This document shows positions 30,115-40,003 of a DNA stretch of 64,000 bases, piece after piece. The stretch is from positions 2,418,001 to 2,482,000 of the forward strand of contig OZ240228.1 in the NCBI GenBank assembly GCA_965197795.1, read 5' to 3'. How positions within the stretch are numbered: position 1 is the first letter of the stretch; each line of letters begins with the position of its first letter. This stretch comes from WHTK01 sp965197795 (GTDB taxonomy: Bacteria > Chloroflexota > Dehalococcoidia > DSTF01 > WHTK01). Below the pieces are notes generated by a model. It was given only the letters and a program-made list of their open reading frames with translations. It did not search any database and had not been told where the DNA came from. A program made the translations under genes and the position numbers.

Positions 30115-30972
30115 ATGTCAGACCAGACCACCAGCCACACAACGATCAAGCCCGGCGCCGAGTGGCGGCCCGAAGGCGAATACGAGGACCTTCTCTACGC
30201 CACGACCTCGGACGGCATCGCCAGGATCACGATCAACCGCCCCGAGGTGCGCAACGCCTTCCGCCCGCGGACGATTCTCGACCTGCAGGACGCCTTCCGC
30301 CGCGCCCACCAGGACGGGGACGTCGGCGTCGTCATCCTGACCGGCGCCGGGGACAAGGCGTTCTGCTCCGGCGGCGACCAGAAGGTGCGTGGCCACGGCG
30401 GCTACGTCGGCGATGACGGCGTGCCGCGTCTCAACGTCCTCGAGCTGCAGCGCCAGATTCGCACCCTGCCCAAGCCCGTCGTCGCCATGGTCGCGGGCTA
30501 CGCCATCGGCGGCGGCCACGTCCTGCACGTCGTCTGTGACCTGACCATCGCGGCCGAAAACGCCGTCTTCGGCCAGACGGGGCCCAGGGTCGGCAGCTTC
30601 GACGCGGGCTATGGCGCGACGCTGCTGGCCCGCATCGTCGGTCACAAGAAGGCGCGCGAGATCTGGTACCTCTGCCGCCAGTACAACGCGCAGGAGGCGC
30701 TGGAAATGGGCCTCGTCAACACCGTCGTGCCGCTGGAGCGTCTCGAGCAGGAGACGGTCGCCTGGTGCCGCGAAATGGTGGCCATGTCACCCACCGCGCT
30801 GCGCTTCCTCAAAGCCTCCTTCAACGCCGACACGGACGGCCTCGCCGGCATTCAGCAGCTCGCCGGCGACGCGACGCTGCTCTACTACCTGACGGAGGAG
30901 GCGAAAGAGGGCCGCAACGCCTTCGTCGAGAAGCGCAAGCCGGATTTCAGCAAGTTTCCGCGCTTCCCGTGA
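30115..30972 (+). CDS. menB: 1,4-dihydroxy-2-naphthoyl-CoA synthase
   Basis: This crotonase-fold enzyme closes the naphthalene ring of o-succinylbenzoyl-CoA. Signatures are GAGDKAFCSGGDQKVRGHGG (oxyanion hole and CoA site), AGYAIGGGHVLHVVCDLTIA and GPRVGSFDAGYGATLLARIV. At 285 residues it is of normal length for the long MenB type. It follows menH after 5 bp, with a GAAAGG SD before the ATG. Confidence 0.95.
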   Translation: MSDQTTSHTTIKPGAEWRPEGEYEDLLYATTSDGIARITINRPEVRNAFRPRTILDLQDAFRRAHQDGDVGVVILTGAGDKAFCSGGDQKVRGHGGYVGDDGVPRLNVLELQRQIRTLPKPVVAMVAGYAIGGGHVLHVVCDLTIAAENAVFGQTGPRVGSFDAGYGATLLARIVGHKKAREIWYLCRQYNAQEALEMGLVNTVVPLERLEQETVAWCREMVAMSPTALRFLKASFNADTDGLAGIQQLAGDATLLYYLTEEAKEGRNAFVEKRKPDFSKFPRFP

Positions 30973-31010
30973 GCGTGCGGAGGGCTCGCTGAAGGGAAGC
31001 TGATGAAAGG

Positions 31011-31028
31011 CATCCTGAGCTTGTCGAA
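31011..31028 (+). repeat. Single copy of the CATCCTGAGC repeat
   Basis: It is identical over 18 bp to both arms of the inverted repeat at 11921-11974 and lies 16 bp before the menC start. Confidence 0.65.
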
Positions 31029-31043
31029 GGAGACGTCGCTCCG

Positions 31044-32165
31044 ATGAAAATCGCGCGCATCCGTTGGGCGCCTTTTCGCATCCCCTTCGTCGCGCCCTAC
31101 GAGACGTCCCGCGGGCGCGCCATGCGCCGCAGCGGCGTCATCGTCGTCCTCGAAACCGAGGCCGGCCATCACGGTTACGGCGAAGCATCGCTCGATCCTT
31201 CGACGCCCGAGGACGAAACGCGCACCATCCTGCCGTACGTCGAGTCGATGGCGCGCGACCTGATCGCCGCGTCCGTCGACGACATCGACGAGGTCCTGGA
31301 GCCGCACGCCACCGGCGACGACGCCGACCGCGCCGCCCACTGCGCCATCGAGACTGCTCTGGCCGACGCCGGCACGCGCGAAGCGGAGCGTCCGCTCGCC
31401 GAGCTGCTCAGCGAGGACGCCCCTACGCTGGGGCTGGTGCCGGTCAACGCCACCATCGCGGCGCGTTCGACCCAGGCGGCCGCGGCTGCTGCGCTTTTGG
31501 CGTCGGCGCAGGGCTTCGGCTGCATCAAACTCAAGGTCGGCATGGAGGCCACGCTGGCCGGCGAAGCGGAGCGCGTCAAGACGGTCCGCGAGGTTATCGG
31601 CGCCGACGTCAAGCTGCGCCTCGACGCCAACGGCGCCTGGGACGAACCGGTCGCCATCGCCACAATCCGAAACCTTGAGGCGTACGAGATCGAGCTGGTC
31701 GAGCAGCCCGTCCCGGCCGCAGACGTCGCCGCGCTGGGCCGGGTCCGCGAAGCCGTGACGACTTCGATCGCCGCCGACGAGGCGATATTCAACTACGCAT
31801 CCGCGACCGCGGCCCTAAAGCACGCCGACGTGCTCGTGCTCAAGCCCGCTCGACTCGGCGGGCTCAGTGTGGCGCGTTATGTCGCCAAAGCCGCGGCGGC
31901 GGCCGGACTCGGCGTCATCGTCACGACGACCATCGACACCGGCATCGGCACCGCGGCGTCGCTACACCTTGCCGCGTCGCTGCCGGAGGCTGGACGCGCC
32001 CACGGCCTCGCCACCGCATCCCTGCTACGCGACGACCTGCTGACACAGCCAATCGTGGTCGAGCGCGGCTACGCGCAGCTGCCGGACGCCCCCGGCCTCG
32101 GCGTCGAGCTGGACGAAGCGCGCGCGGCGAAATACCTCGACGAATGGCAGGAGGTCACGGCGTGA
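31044..32165 (+). CDS. menC: o-Succinylbenzoate synthase (enolase superfamily)
   Basis: Enolase-superfamily signatures are the KxK base in GCIKLKVGMEA and metal ligands in LRLDANGAWDE, ELVEQPVPAAD and SIAADEAIF. A late Lys lies in VLVLKPARLGGLSVA. The superfamily also includes dipeptide epimerases and muconate enzymes, but the location between menB and menE makes o-succinylbenzoate synthase the best call. At 373 residues it is complete. The stop overlaps the menE GTG (GTGA). Confidence 0.87.
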   Translation: MKIARIRWAPFRIPFVAPYETSRGRAMRRSGVIVVLETEAGHHGYGEASLDPSTPEDETRTILPYVESMARDLIAASVDDIDEVLEPHATGDDADRAAHCAIETALADAGTREAERPLAELLSEDAPTLGLVPVNATIAARSTQAAAAAALLASAQGFGCIKLKVGMEATLAGEAERVKTVREVIGADVKLRLDANGAWDEPVAIATIRNLEAYEIELVEQPVPAADVAALGRVREAVTTSIAADEAIFNYASATAALKHADVLVLKPARLGGLSVARYVAKAAAAAGLGVIVTTTIDTGIGTAASLHLAASLPEAGRAHGLATASLLRDDLLTQPIVVERGYAQLPDAPGLGVELDEARAAKYLDEWQEVTA

Positions 32166-33652
32166 CGTCTGGCTTCGGCGGCTCGGTCCCGGATTGGCTG
32201 CACAACCGGGCCCAGATCTCCCCGGACCGCATCGCGCTGGAGGCAGATGGCGCCCGTCTGACCTACGGCGAGCTTGAAGCCGCGGCCGCTGAACTGACCG
32301 CCGGCCTCGATCACGCTGGTCTGAAGCCGGGCGAGATCGTGGCCCTGTTGGCGCAAAATGGCGCGCCTCTCGTGCAGGCAGTGCACGCGGTAGCTCGCAT
32401 GGGCGCGGCGCTGATGCCCCTCAACCTGCGCCTCACCCCGTCCGAGCTCGCCTGGCAGCTCAAGGACGCCGGCGTCCATCGCGTCCTGCACGATATGGCG
32501 AACCGTGACCTCGCGGCCTCCCTGCGCGACGAAGCAGCGCCTCTCGAACTGTTGGATATCGAGCAACTATCCAGGAAACCGGCAAACCCCGAGCCCGCGC
32601 GCTTCGACCTCGCCGCACTGCACTCGGTTGTCTATACGTCCGGCACCACGGGCCGTCCCAAGGGCACTATGCTGACCTACGGCAACCACCTCTGGAGCGC
32701 CACCGCTTCCGCGCTCAACCTCGGCTTGCGGCCGGACGACCGCTGGCTGGTCTGCCTGCCGTTGTTCCACGTCGGTGGGCTATCGATCCTGCTGCGCAGC
32801 GTCATCTACGGCACCACGGCCGTCGTCCACCCCGGCTTCGACCCGTCTCGCGTCAACGCCGCGATCGACGACGGCATCACGATGATCTCGGTCGTCGCCA
32901 ACATGCTGCAGCGCATGCTCGATCAGCGCGGCGACCGCCCCTACCCGACCTCGCTGCGCTGCGTCCTGCTCGGAGGCGGCCCCGCGCCAGAGGAGCTGCT
33001 GCGGCGTTGCGCCGAGATCGACGTGCCGGTCGTGCAGACGTACGGGCTGACCGAGACGGCCTCGCAGATCGCCACGCTGGCGCCCCAAGACGCTCTGCGC
33101 AAGCTCGGCTCTGCGGGCAAGCCGCTATTCGGCGCCGAGCTGCGCATCGTCGACGCCGAGGGCGCCGAATGCACATCGAATGAAGCGGGCGAGATCGTCG
33201 TTCGCGGCCCCAGCGTGACGCCGGGCTATCTCAACCGCCCCGCGGAGACGGCCGACGCCATCCATGACGGCTGGTTGCGCACCGGCGACCTCGGTTACCT
33301 GGACGACGAAGGCTACCTCTACGTCCTGGACCGACGCGACGACCTCATCGTCTCCGGCGGCGAGAACGTCTATCCCGCCGAGATCGAAGCCGCGCTGCAA
33401 TCGCACCCTGACGTGACGGAAGCCGGCGTCTACGGCGTCGAGGACGGGCGCTGGGGCCGCGTCCCGGTCGCCGTCGTCGTCCTGAACGAGGGTGCATCCC
33501 CGGACGCGGAGGCACTGCTGGCGTTCTGTCGCGAGCGCCTCGCGGCCTACAAAACCCCGAAGCGCATCGAGTTCGCGACAGCGTTGCCCCGCAACGCCGC
33601 CGGAAAGCTGCTGCGCAACCGGCTCAGCAGTGGGAACGTCTACCGCGCTTGA
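32162..33652 (+). CDS. menE: o-Succinylbenzoate-CoA ligase
   Basis: This ANL-superfamily adenylating enzyme has the P-loop VVYTSGTTGRPKGTMLTYGN, the A5 motif VVQTYGLTETASQIA, the A7/A8 region LRTGDLGYLDDEGYLYVLDR and the C-terminal catalytic Lys in NAAGKLLRNRL. It activates o-succinylbenzoate with ATP and CoA for MenB. GTG at 32162 overlapping the menC stop is preferred over an ATG six codons upstream. It is the last gene of the men cluster; menA and a methyltransferase for quinone maturation are absent here. Confidence 0.93.
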   Translation: MTSGFGGSVPDWLHNRAQISPDRIALEADGARLTYGELEAAAAELTAGLDHAGLKPGEIVALLAQNGAPLVQAVHAVARMGAALMPLNLRLTPSELAWQLKDAGVHRVLHDMANRDLAASLRDEAAPLELLDIEQLSRKPANPEPARFDLAALHSVVYTSGTTGRPKGTMLTYGNHLWSATASALNLGLRPDDRWLVCLPLFHVGGLSILLRSVIYGTTAVVHPGFDPSRVNAAIDDGITMISVVANMLQRMLDQRGDRPYPTSLRCVLLGGGPAPEELLRRCAEIDVPVVQTYGLTETASQIATLAPQDALRKLGSAGKPLFGAELRIVDAEGAECTSNEAGEIVVRGPSVTPGYLNRPAETADAIHDGWLRTGDLGYLDDEGYLYVLDRRDDLIVSGGENVYPAEIEAALQSHPDVTEAGVYGVEDGRWGRVPVAVVVLNEGASPDAEALLAFCRERLAAYKTPKRIEFATALPRNAAGKLLRNRLSSGNVYRA

Positions 33653-34003
33653 CCGCGATTCGGCCTGACGCCCCGGTCGGTCACGACGAGAAATTCGCTC
33701 AAACGATCTTGGTTCTCCGCCAACGCCCTGACCATTCGGGATTGCAGATGAGACAGCTCTTTGCGGCGTAGACGCAGCAGGATCACTCCGGCATGTGGCA
33801 GGGCATCCCGAACCACCAGATCGCCAAAGTCCTGGTCACCGGTAACGAGAATCCGCCAGTCTTTCGATGCGATTGAAAGGACCTCTTGATCCCCTATGGC
33901 AGCGGGGTAGTCGACCGCGATCGCCCGTACGTCGTGACCCTGTTCGCGCAGGAAGTTGCCAAGTCGAGCATCGACGTTTTCGTTCTAGCAGAAACCTTGC
34001 CAT
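33640..34003 (-). pseudogene. DUF5615 PIN-like protein, frameshifted near the start
   Basis: On the minus strand ATG at 34003 gives MARFLLE. After a one-base insertion near 33980 the frame reads ENVDARLGNFLREQGHDVRA, then IASKDWRILVTGDQDFGDLV and VVTDRGVRPNRGQ, and stops at 33640. This is the DUF5615 family (PIN-like fold, acidic residues D/E in LLDEN, TGDQDFGD). It overlaps the menE 3' end by 13 bp. It follows a DUF433 gene, the usual partner in putative toxin-antitoxin pairs. Only the indel in the first ten codons breaks it. Confidence 0.75.
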
Positions 34004-34064
34004 TAGGGCAGCCTACAATTTCGACGAACCGAGAATGATGAGAGAATCGGGCTAGGTTCGGCGC

Positions 34065-34289
34065 CTAGCCGCTACGAACCTGCTCAGCAGCGAAGTCCCG
34101 GCATGCCTTAACGTCATCCACCGTTAGCCTCGGGAACGCCGCCAGCAGATTTTCGAAGTCAGGGCTTTCGGCTAAATAAGACAGCACTACCTCGACAGGA
34201 ATCCGGGTACCCTTAACCACCGGCTTTCCGACCAGCACGCCCGGGTCCGTCACGATGTGCTTCTTGTGGTCGACATGCAGATTCGCCAT
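34065..34289 (-). CDS. DUF433 antitoxin-like protein
   Basis: The 74-residue protein has the DUF433 signature: HIVTDPGVLVGKPVVKGTRI, then VEVVLSYLAESPDFENLLAAFP and LTVDDVKACRDFAAEQV. These small helix-turn-helix-like proteins commonly precede DUF5615 PIN-like genes and are considered antitoxins of those pairs. Here the broken DUF5615 gene follows after about 60 bp rather than directly overlapping. Confidence 0.88.
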   Translation of the reverse strand: MANLHVDHKKHIVTDPGVLVGKPVVKGTRIPVEVVLSYLAESPDFENLLAAFPRLTVDDVKACRDFAAEQVRSG

Positions 34290-34352
34290 TTTCGTTAGTT
34301 CAGTCTATCGGATTATATGCTGTGCGGCGGACTTCCTCGCCGAAGGAGCAGC

Positions 34353-35009
34353 TTGCGCGTATTAAACGGCACGAAGGTCGTCGAAGCGCCGCCGTCCTGG
34401 CGCGAAGACGTGACGCGCGACGGGCGCCCCGTCGTCGTCGACTTCGGCGCCGGAGATGGGCGTTACGCCTACGAGAGCGCCCGCGCGGACCCGTCTCGTC
34501 TTTACGTCGGCGTCGACCCGGACGCGGTCGCCCTCGGCAAGTACGCCTACCGCGCGACGCGAAAGCCGGCTCGCGGCGGCGTCGACAACGCGATATTCGC
34601 CGTCGCGTCGCTTGAACAGCTGCCACCTGAGATTGAAGGTCTCGCGGCGCTAGTCCGCGTCAACTTCCCCTGGGGCAGCCTGCTGCGCGCCCTCCTAGAG
34701 CCTGACCCTGTGGCGCTCGCCGGGCTGACCAGACTGGCGCCGAGCAGGCGATTCGAGATCGTCCTTTCGTACGACCCGCAGCACGACACGGGAGCCTTCT
34801 CGGGCGAGCCGCTACCGGCCCTGGACCAGGCCTACATCGCCGAGGTGCTTGCCCCCGCGTATCTCGATGCTGGCCTGGACATCATCGAGAAGCGGCGCCT
34901 GACCCAGGACGAAGCGCTGGCGATCCCTTCGACCTGGGGCCGCCGTCTGCTACACGCCCGGCCGCGCGACGTCTACTGGGTCGCCGGCGACGTGTCCGCG
35001 ACGCGCTGA
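34353..35009 (+). CDS. KamB/NpmA-family 16S rRNA (adenine-1408-N1) methyltransferase homologue
   Basis: The protein follows the NpmA/KamB pattern throughout. It begins with LRVLNGTKVVE, then has motif I VVVDFGAGDGRYAYESAR and VGVDPDAVALGKYAYRATRK. The conserved Trp segment VRVNFPWGSLLRALLEPDP and the late TWGRRLLHARPRDVYWVAGD match the two Trp residues that clamp the flipped A1408 in NpmA. Known members confer kanamycin/apramycin resistance in producers and pathogens. I chose TTG at 34353, with GAAGGAG upstream, over ATG at 34317. Resistance activity is inference; an intrinsic rRNA-modifying or other role is possible. Confidence 0.75.
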   Translation: MRVLNGTKVVEAPPSWREDVTRDGRPVVVDFGAGDGRYAYESARADPSRLYVGVDPDAVALGKYAYRATRKPARGGVDNAIFAVASLEQLPPEIEGLAALVRVNFPWGSLLRALLEPDPVALAGLTRLAPSRRFEIVLSYDPQHDTGAFSGEPLPALDQAYIAEVLAPAYLDAGLDIIEKRRLTQDEALAIPSTWGRRLLHARPRDVYWVAGDVSATR

Positions 35010-35057
35010 TCGGCTACGCTAGAGGCCTCCCGCGGCGCCTGGATTTCGGAGCTCAAC

Positions 35058-35933
35058 ATGACGCCGATGCGTTCCCTCCTCTTCGTCCCCGCACAGCGAG
35101 CCAACATGGTGGAGAAGGCGGCAGGCATTCCCGCCGATGTCATCGTGCTCGACCTCGAGGACGCCGTCCCGCTGCAGGAAAAGGCCACCGCACGCGATAG
35201 CATCCGGGCTTCGATCGACTCCCTCAAGGCTGCCGGCAAGACGGTCCACGTCCGGATCAATCACCTCGAGACCGGACTGACCAGGGATGACCTCTCGGCG
35301 GCCATCGGGCCCGGCCTGGACGGCCTGCTCTTTCCCAAGGCGCAGGGCGCGGCTCAGATCCGCGAGTTGGACGTGATGGTCCGTGAAGCCGAACTCCACG
35401 GCGGCGTCCGCCCGGGCACCGCCGCCTTGTTCCCGATGATCGAGACGGCGCGCGCCGTTTTGCGCTGCGAGGAGATCGCGACGGCTTCGACGCGAATCGC
35501 GGGGTTGGCCCTCGGCGGCGAGGATTACGCCGCCAACCTCGGCGTGCCGCGCACATCCCAGGCCAACGAGTTCGAGTACGCCCGACGCGTCATCATCCAC
35601 TGCGCCATCGCTTACGGTTTGCAACCGCTCGACGCGATCTACGCCACGTTGCACGACGCGGCCGGCCTGCTGGCAGATGCCCGCTACGCCCGGTCCGTCG
35701 GCATGAAGGGCAAGTACGTCGTCCATCCCGACCAGGTGGCACCCGTGAACGAGGTCTTCGCCCCGACGCCGGAGGAGCTCGCCGCCGCCCGCAAAATCGT
35801 CGACGCTTATGACGCGGCGACTCAGGGCGGAATCGGCGTCATCGACGTGGACGGGCAGCTCGTCGACGTCCCGGTTGCCAACCGTGCGCGCGATCTCCTG
35901 GCTTACGCCGATACCATCGGCCTGCACGCCTAG
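35058..35933 (+). CDS. CitE-like HpcH/HpaI-family aldolase/lyase
   Basis: The TIM-barrel CitE signatures are RSLLFVPAQRANMVEKA, VIVLDLEDAVPLQEK, VHVRINHLETG and, for Mg-ligand regions, LFPMIETARAVLRCEEIA and GLALGGEDYAANLG. It ends with MKGKYVVHPDQVAPVNEVF, as in L-malyl-CoA/citramalyl-CoA lyases and CitE homologues without CitDF partners. The likely reaction is cleavage of a beta-hydroxyacyl-CoA; the substrate is undetermined. It follows the methyltransferase after about 50 bp and ends at a terminator. Confidence 0.88.
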   Translation: MTPMRSLLFVPAQRANMVEKAAGIPADVIVLDLEDAVPLQEKATARDSIRASIDSLKAAGKTVHVRINHLETGLTRDDLSAAIGPGLDGLLFPKAQGAAQIRELDVMVREAELHGGVRPGTAALFPMIETARAVLRCEEIATASTRIAGLALGGEDYAANLGVPRTSQANEFEYARRVIIHCAIAYGLQPLDAIYATLHDAAGLLADARYARSVGMKGKYVVHPDQVAPVNEVFAPTPEELAAARKIVDAYDAATQGGIGVIDVDGQLVDVPVANRARDLLAYADTIGLHA

Positions 35934-35945
35934 CCTTGGACGCGA

Positions 35946-35974
35946 AAAACGGAGCGCGAACTGCGCCCCGTTTT
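35946..35974. terminator. Bidirectional hairpin terminator between citE-like and marR genes
   Basis: AAAACGGAGCGC and GCGCCCCGTTTT pair around GAACT with one mismatch. It serves the convergent genes on both sides. Confidence 0.8.
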
Positions 35975-35992
35975 GCTTTCTCGGCTTGAGTG

Positions 35993-36502
35993 CTAGTTGG
36001 ACCAGACGCGCCGCAGCGCCTCCTTGCGAACGTCCTCGCGCACACCGGCGATCTTGAAGCCCTGATCCCGCACCTTGCGCACGACCTCGACCATCCCGGA
36101 CGCCTTCGGTCCGCGCAGCACTGGGTCAAGCTCCCTCGACATCGATACGACGATCTCGATAGCTGCCTCCGCTACCTTGCGACCTTCCGGCGTCAGTTCC
36201 ACCCAAACGACGCGCCGGTCCTGGCGATCGCGCGTGCGGGTTATCAGGTCGCGGTCTTCCAGACGGTTGAGCAGGCCGCTGACGCTGTGGGTTTCTTGCA
36301 ACAGCAGCGCCGCCAGCATCGAGGGAGTCAGTGTCTCCTTGGCGAAGTACACCAGGGCCAGGATTCGCTGCTGGGCCACGCTGAGCTTGAGCTCGCTGAG
36401 TCGCTTCTCCAGTCCCCTCTGCGCAACGTTGCCGGCGTCTACCAGTGTCATCAATGGCAGTGTTTCGGTGCGGATCGCGTCCTTGTCGATCGAGTTAGTC
36501 AC
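35993..36502 (-). CDS. MarR-family transcriptional regulator
   Basis: A winged helix-turn-helix is visible: LSVAQQRILALVYFAKE, LTPSMLAALLLQETHSVSGL, LNRLEDRDLITRTRDRQDRR and the wing VVWVELTPEGRKVAEA. The protein is 169 residues long and dimerises through terminal helices in this family. Many members bind small phenolic ligands. The target may be its own promoter in the AT-rich intergenic region upstream of purA. Confidence 0.88.
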   Translation of the reverse strand: MTNSIDKDAIRTETLPLMTLVDAGNVAQRGLEKRLSELKLSVAQQRILALVYFAKETLTPSMLAALLLQETHSVSGLLNRLEDRDLITRTRDRQDRRVVWVELTPEGRKVAEAAIEIVVSMSRELDPVLRGPKASGMVEVVRKVRDQGFKIAGVREDVRKEALRRVWSN

Positions 36503-36742
36503 GACTTCTTCCTCCGTTGGTCGCTACAATCACCTTCGTCCACAGATGAATCGGAAAGATTCGGTAGCGATAATTCTATTCACTCGCGTGATGATAGGCA
36601 CCTCGTAACCTACGCACAACACCAATACGGCCTGATCTTATCGAAGAATACTCAAATCATTATTGATACTTCCCCAACAATCTTAGAGAACCTATCGTAA
36701 CAGACCGTCCCTCGAAGGCCGGCGCATCGAGTACGCACCTTC
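36503..36742. other. AT-rich intergenic region between divergent marR and purA
   Basis: No coding signal is seen in about 240 bp. The DNA is much richer in A+T than the rest of the window and probably holds the marR promoter and operator. I could not single out a convincing palindrome. Confidence 0.4.
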
Positions 36743-36821
36743 TGTTATAATCCGCCGGTCGCTGCAACGCGACGGCACCACGCACGGAGGAGAGAGCCCC
36801 GACGGTCGGTCGGGGTAATTT
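36743..36821 (+). promoter_or_regulatory. purA promoter and structured leader
   Basis: An extended -10 (TGTTATAAT, 36743-36751) lies about 70 bp upstream of purA. A strong SD (GGAGGAGAG, 36787-36795) is 27 nt from the ATG, too far for normal spacing. A hairpin CCCCGAC-GGTCG-GTCGGGG (36797-36815) lies between them and would bring the SD close when folded. Confidence 0.55.
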
Positions 36822-38117
<1,296 letters not shown>

Positions 38118-38297
38118 CGCCGCCCGAGCACAGATCACGTGTCCTCTCTCCCTCCGGGAGAGGGCTAGGGTGAGGGCCCACGGGCCGAGAGGACCGATCC
38201 CGTACTCCTTCTTCACTCTTCCTCATGAAGGGCTTGAGTCCGCCCGATCCACACTCCCACCGTAGACCCCACTGCGCTCGCGGCGCAGAATGAGGGC

Positions 38298-38861
38298 ATG
38301 CCCCAGGACGTACCCGATCACCTGAGACCCGGCCTCAAACTCATCATCGTCGGCATCAATCCGGGCCTGCGATCAGGCGCGACGGGCCATCACTACGCGT
38401 ACGCCGGCAACCACTTCTGGCCGCTGCTGTTCGACTCCGGCCTGCTGCCGGAGCGGCTGACCTACGAATCTGACCATCGCACGCTCGAGTTTGACATCGG
38501 CCTCACCAACCTCTGCCACCGCACCACGCAGGAGGCGAATCAACTGACGCGCGAGGAGCTGGCGGATGGCGCCCGCGCGCTACGCGCCATGCTGCTCGAG
38601 TACGCACCGATGGTGGTCTGCTTCAACGGCATGGGTATCTACGACGCGTTCCTCGCCAACTGGGACGATCTATCACCGACGAGCGGCAAGCGCCGCAAGA
38701 TTACCCCCGGACTGCAGCCGGAGCAGCTCGGCGCGATGCGGCTCTTCGTCGTCCCGTCCTCCAGCGGCCGTACGGCCGCCTATCCACGCCAGGTCAAGCT
38801 CGAATATTTCCGTCAGCTCAAGCTGCTGATCGATTCACTTCCCGTCGAGGCCCCGGTGTGA
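38298..38861 (+). CDS. mug: Mismatch-specific (G:U/T) DNA glycosylase
   Basis: The Mug/TDG family of uracil-DNA glycosylases has motif 1 in LIIVGINPGLRSG, with Asn in GINPG for the catalytic water. HYAYAGNHFWPLLFDSGLL follows, and the late loop VVPSSSGRTAAYPRQVKLEY corresponds to the NPSGLNR-type motif. It removes U or T from mismatches with G, relevant to deamination in a GC-rich genome. It overlaps the next gene by 4 bp (GTGA). Confidence 0.92.
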   Translation: MPQDVPDHLRPGLKLIIVGINPGLRSGATGHHYAYAGNHFWPLLFDSGLLPERLTYESDHRTLEFDIGLTNLCHRTTQEANQLTREELADGARALRAMLLEYAPMVVCFNGMGIYDAFLANWDDLSPTSGKRRKITPGLQPEQLGAMRLFVVPSSSGRTAAYPRQVKLEYFRQLKLLIDSLPVEAPV

Positions 38862-39382
38862 CGGGTGAACCAGCCGCGCTGGCCGCCACGCATCCGCCGC
38901 GCGAGGTCTTCTCCACCCGCCTGCGCGAATTCCTCGATCAGCTGCAGGAGGGATCGGCGCCGAACTACGGCATCTTCTGCTCGTTCTGCTATAACCCGGT
39001 GCCTCAGGGCCACTCCCGCTGCGATCATTGCAGTCAGTCAACCGAACGCGAGCCCCTGACGGCCGTGCCGCAGGAGGTCCTGGACATGCACCGTCGCAAG
39101 CTCAAGCGCGAGAGCCTCGTCGTCAACTCCCTTGCCTACCTGGGCCTGGCCTTGGGCCTCGCGATCTTCCTGGGCATGGTCGCGATCAACGTCCTCTACA
39201 TGGAAAAGGCGCTCTGGTTCTTCATCCTCGCCACCTTCATCTTCCTGGTCGGCAGCCGCCTGCTGGCCGGCATCTTCGGCGGCGTCATCGGCGACGAGAT
39301 CGGCTATCGCTACGCCAACCGGCATCTGGCCGAGGACTGGGCCGCCCACGTCTCCCAGCGCGAAACGAACCGGGTTCAGTAG
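38858..39382 (+). CDS. Zinc-ribbon membrane protein
   Basis: The 174-residue protein has a soluble N-terminus with CSFC (about 41) and CDHC (about 55), forming a zinc-ribbon-like CxxC pair. Two hydrophobic segments follow (SLAYLGLALGLAIFLGMVAI and LWFFILATFIFLVGSRLLAG), then a charged tail. It is translationally coupled to mug. No family name is recognised. It is convergent with the kinase gene, with a 7-bp overlap of the 3' ends. Confidence 0.65.
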   Translation: MTGEPAALAATHPPREVFSTRLREFLDQLQEGSAPNYGIFCSFCYNPVPQGHSRCDHCSQSTEREPLTAVPQEVLDMHRRKLKRESLVVNSLAYLGLALGLAIFLGMVAINVLYMEKALWFFILATFIFLVGSRLLAGIFGGVIGDEIGYRYANRHLAEDWAAHVSQRETNRVQ

Positions 39383-39951
39383 CCGCTCCCCAGCAGACGC
39401 GATTCCAGTGCCTCGATTTCCCCCTTGGTCCTGCACACGATCAGCTTTTCGCCATACCCCCGTAGCGCCTCCTCATGAAACGCGACTGTCTCGGGCGTAC
39501 CGAAGCCGTTGACGCCGTGCGGATTGCGGTTGGCGTAGTAGCGGCCGCTCCAGCGCCAGAAACGATACAGCTCCATCAAGCCCGGGAAGCGGTTGTTCCC
39601 CGCCAGCGACCGCTTCGCGTGGCGCATCGGGATGCGATACGCCGCCACCCGCCACGGCACCGAAAGGTAGACGATGACTTCGGCGCGGTCGTGGAAGGGA
39701 CGGCACGCCTCCAGGTTGGAGCCGTCGCTGATCCACGCCTCCTCCTCCGCCAGCCGCTGCGAAACCGGCAAACGCTGCGCCATCAGCTCGTCAAAGTCCA
39801 GCGGCTTCGGCATATCGACGTGCAGCGCCAGCGCGATTCCGTCGAGGTCGTGGTACTGCAGACTGAGACGCTGGCTGAGACGCCGCGCCAAGAAGCTCTT
39901 GCCGGCGCCCGGCCCGCCCGTGATGTGGATGCGTCTTGGAGCGGCGTTCAT
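39376..39951 (-). CDS. P-loop kinase, DNA topology modulation protein (FlaR)-like
   Basis: ATG at 39951 gives NAAPRRIHITGGPGAGKSFL with a standard Walker A, followed by LQYHDLDGIAL. Substrate/lid regions EEAWISDGSNLEACRPFHDR and WRVAAYRIPMRHAKRSL follow. This is the adenylate-kinase-like FlaR/topology-modulation family of about 180 residues; biochemical substrates are poorly known. An upstream in-frame extension to 40095 overlaps dapA and reads as antisense-like composition, so I reject it. Confidence 0.8.
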   Translation of the reverse strand: MNAAPRRIHITGGPGAGKSFLARRLSQRLSLQYHDLDGIALALHVDMPKPLDFDELMAQRLPVSQRLAEEEAWISDGSNLEACRPFHDRAEVIVYLSVPWRVAAYRIPMRHAKRSLAGNNRFPGLMELYRFWRWSGRYYANRNPHGVNGFGTPETVAFHEEALRGYGEKLIVCRTKGEIEALESRLLGSGY

Positions 39952-40003
39952 CTCCAAAAAGTAAGGAGACGAGTCGGCCTCCTTATGCCCGATTGCGTGA
40001 CTA

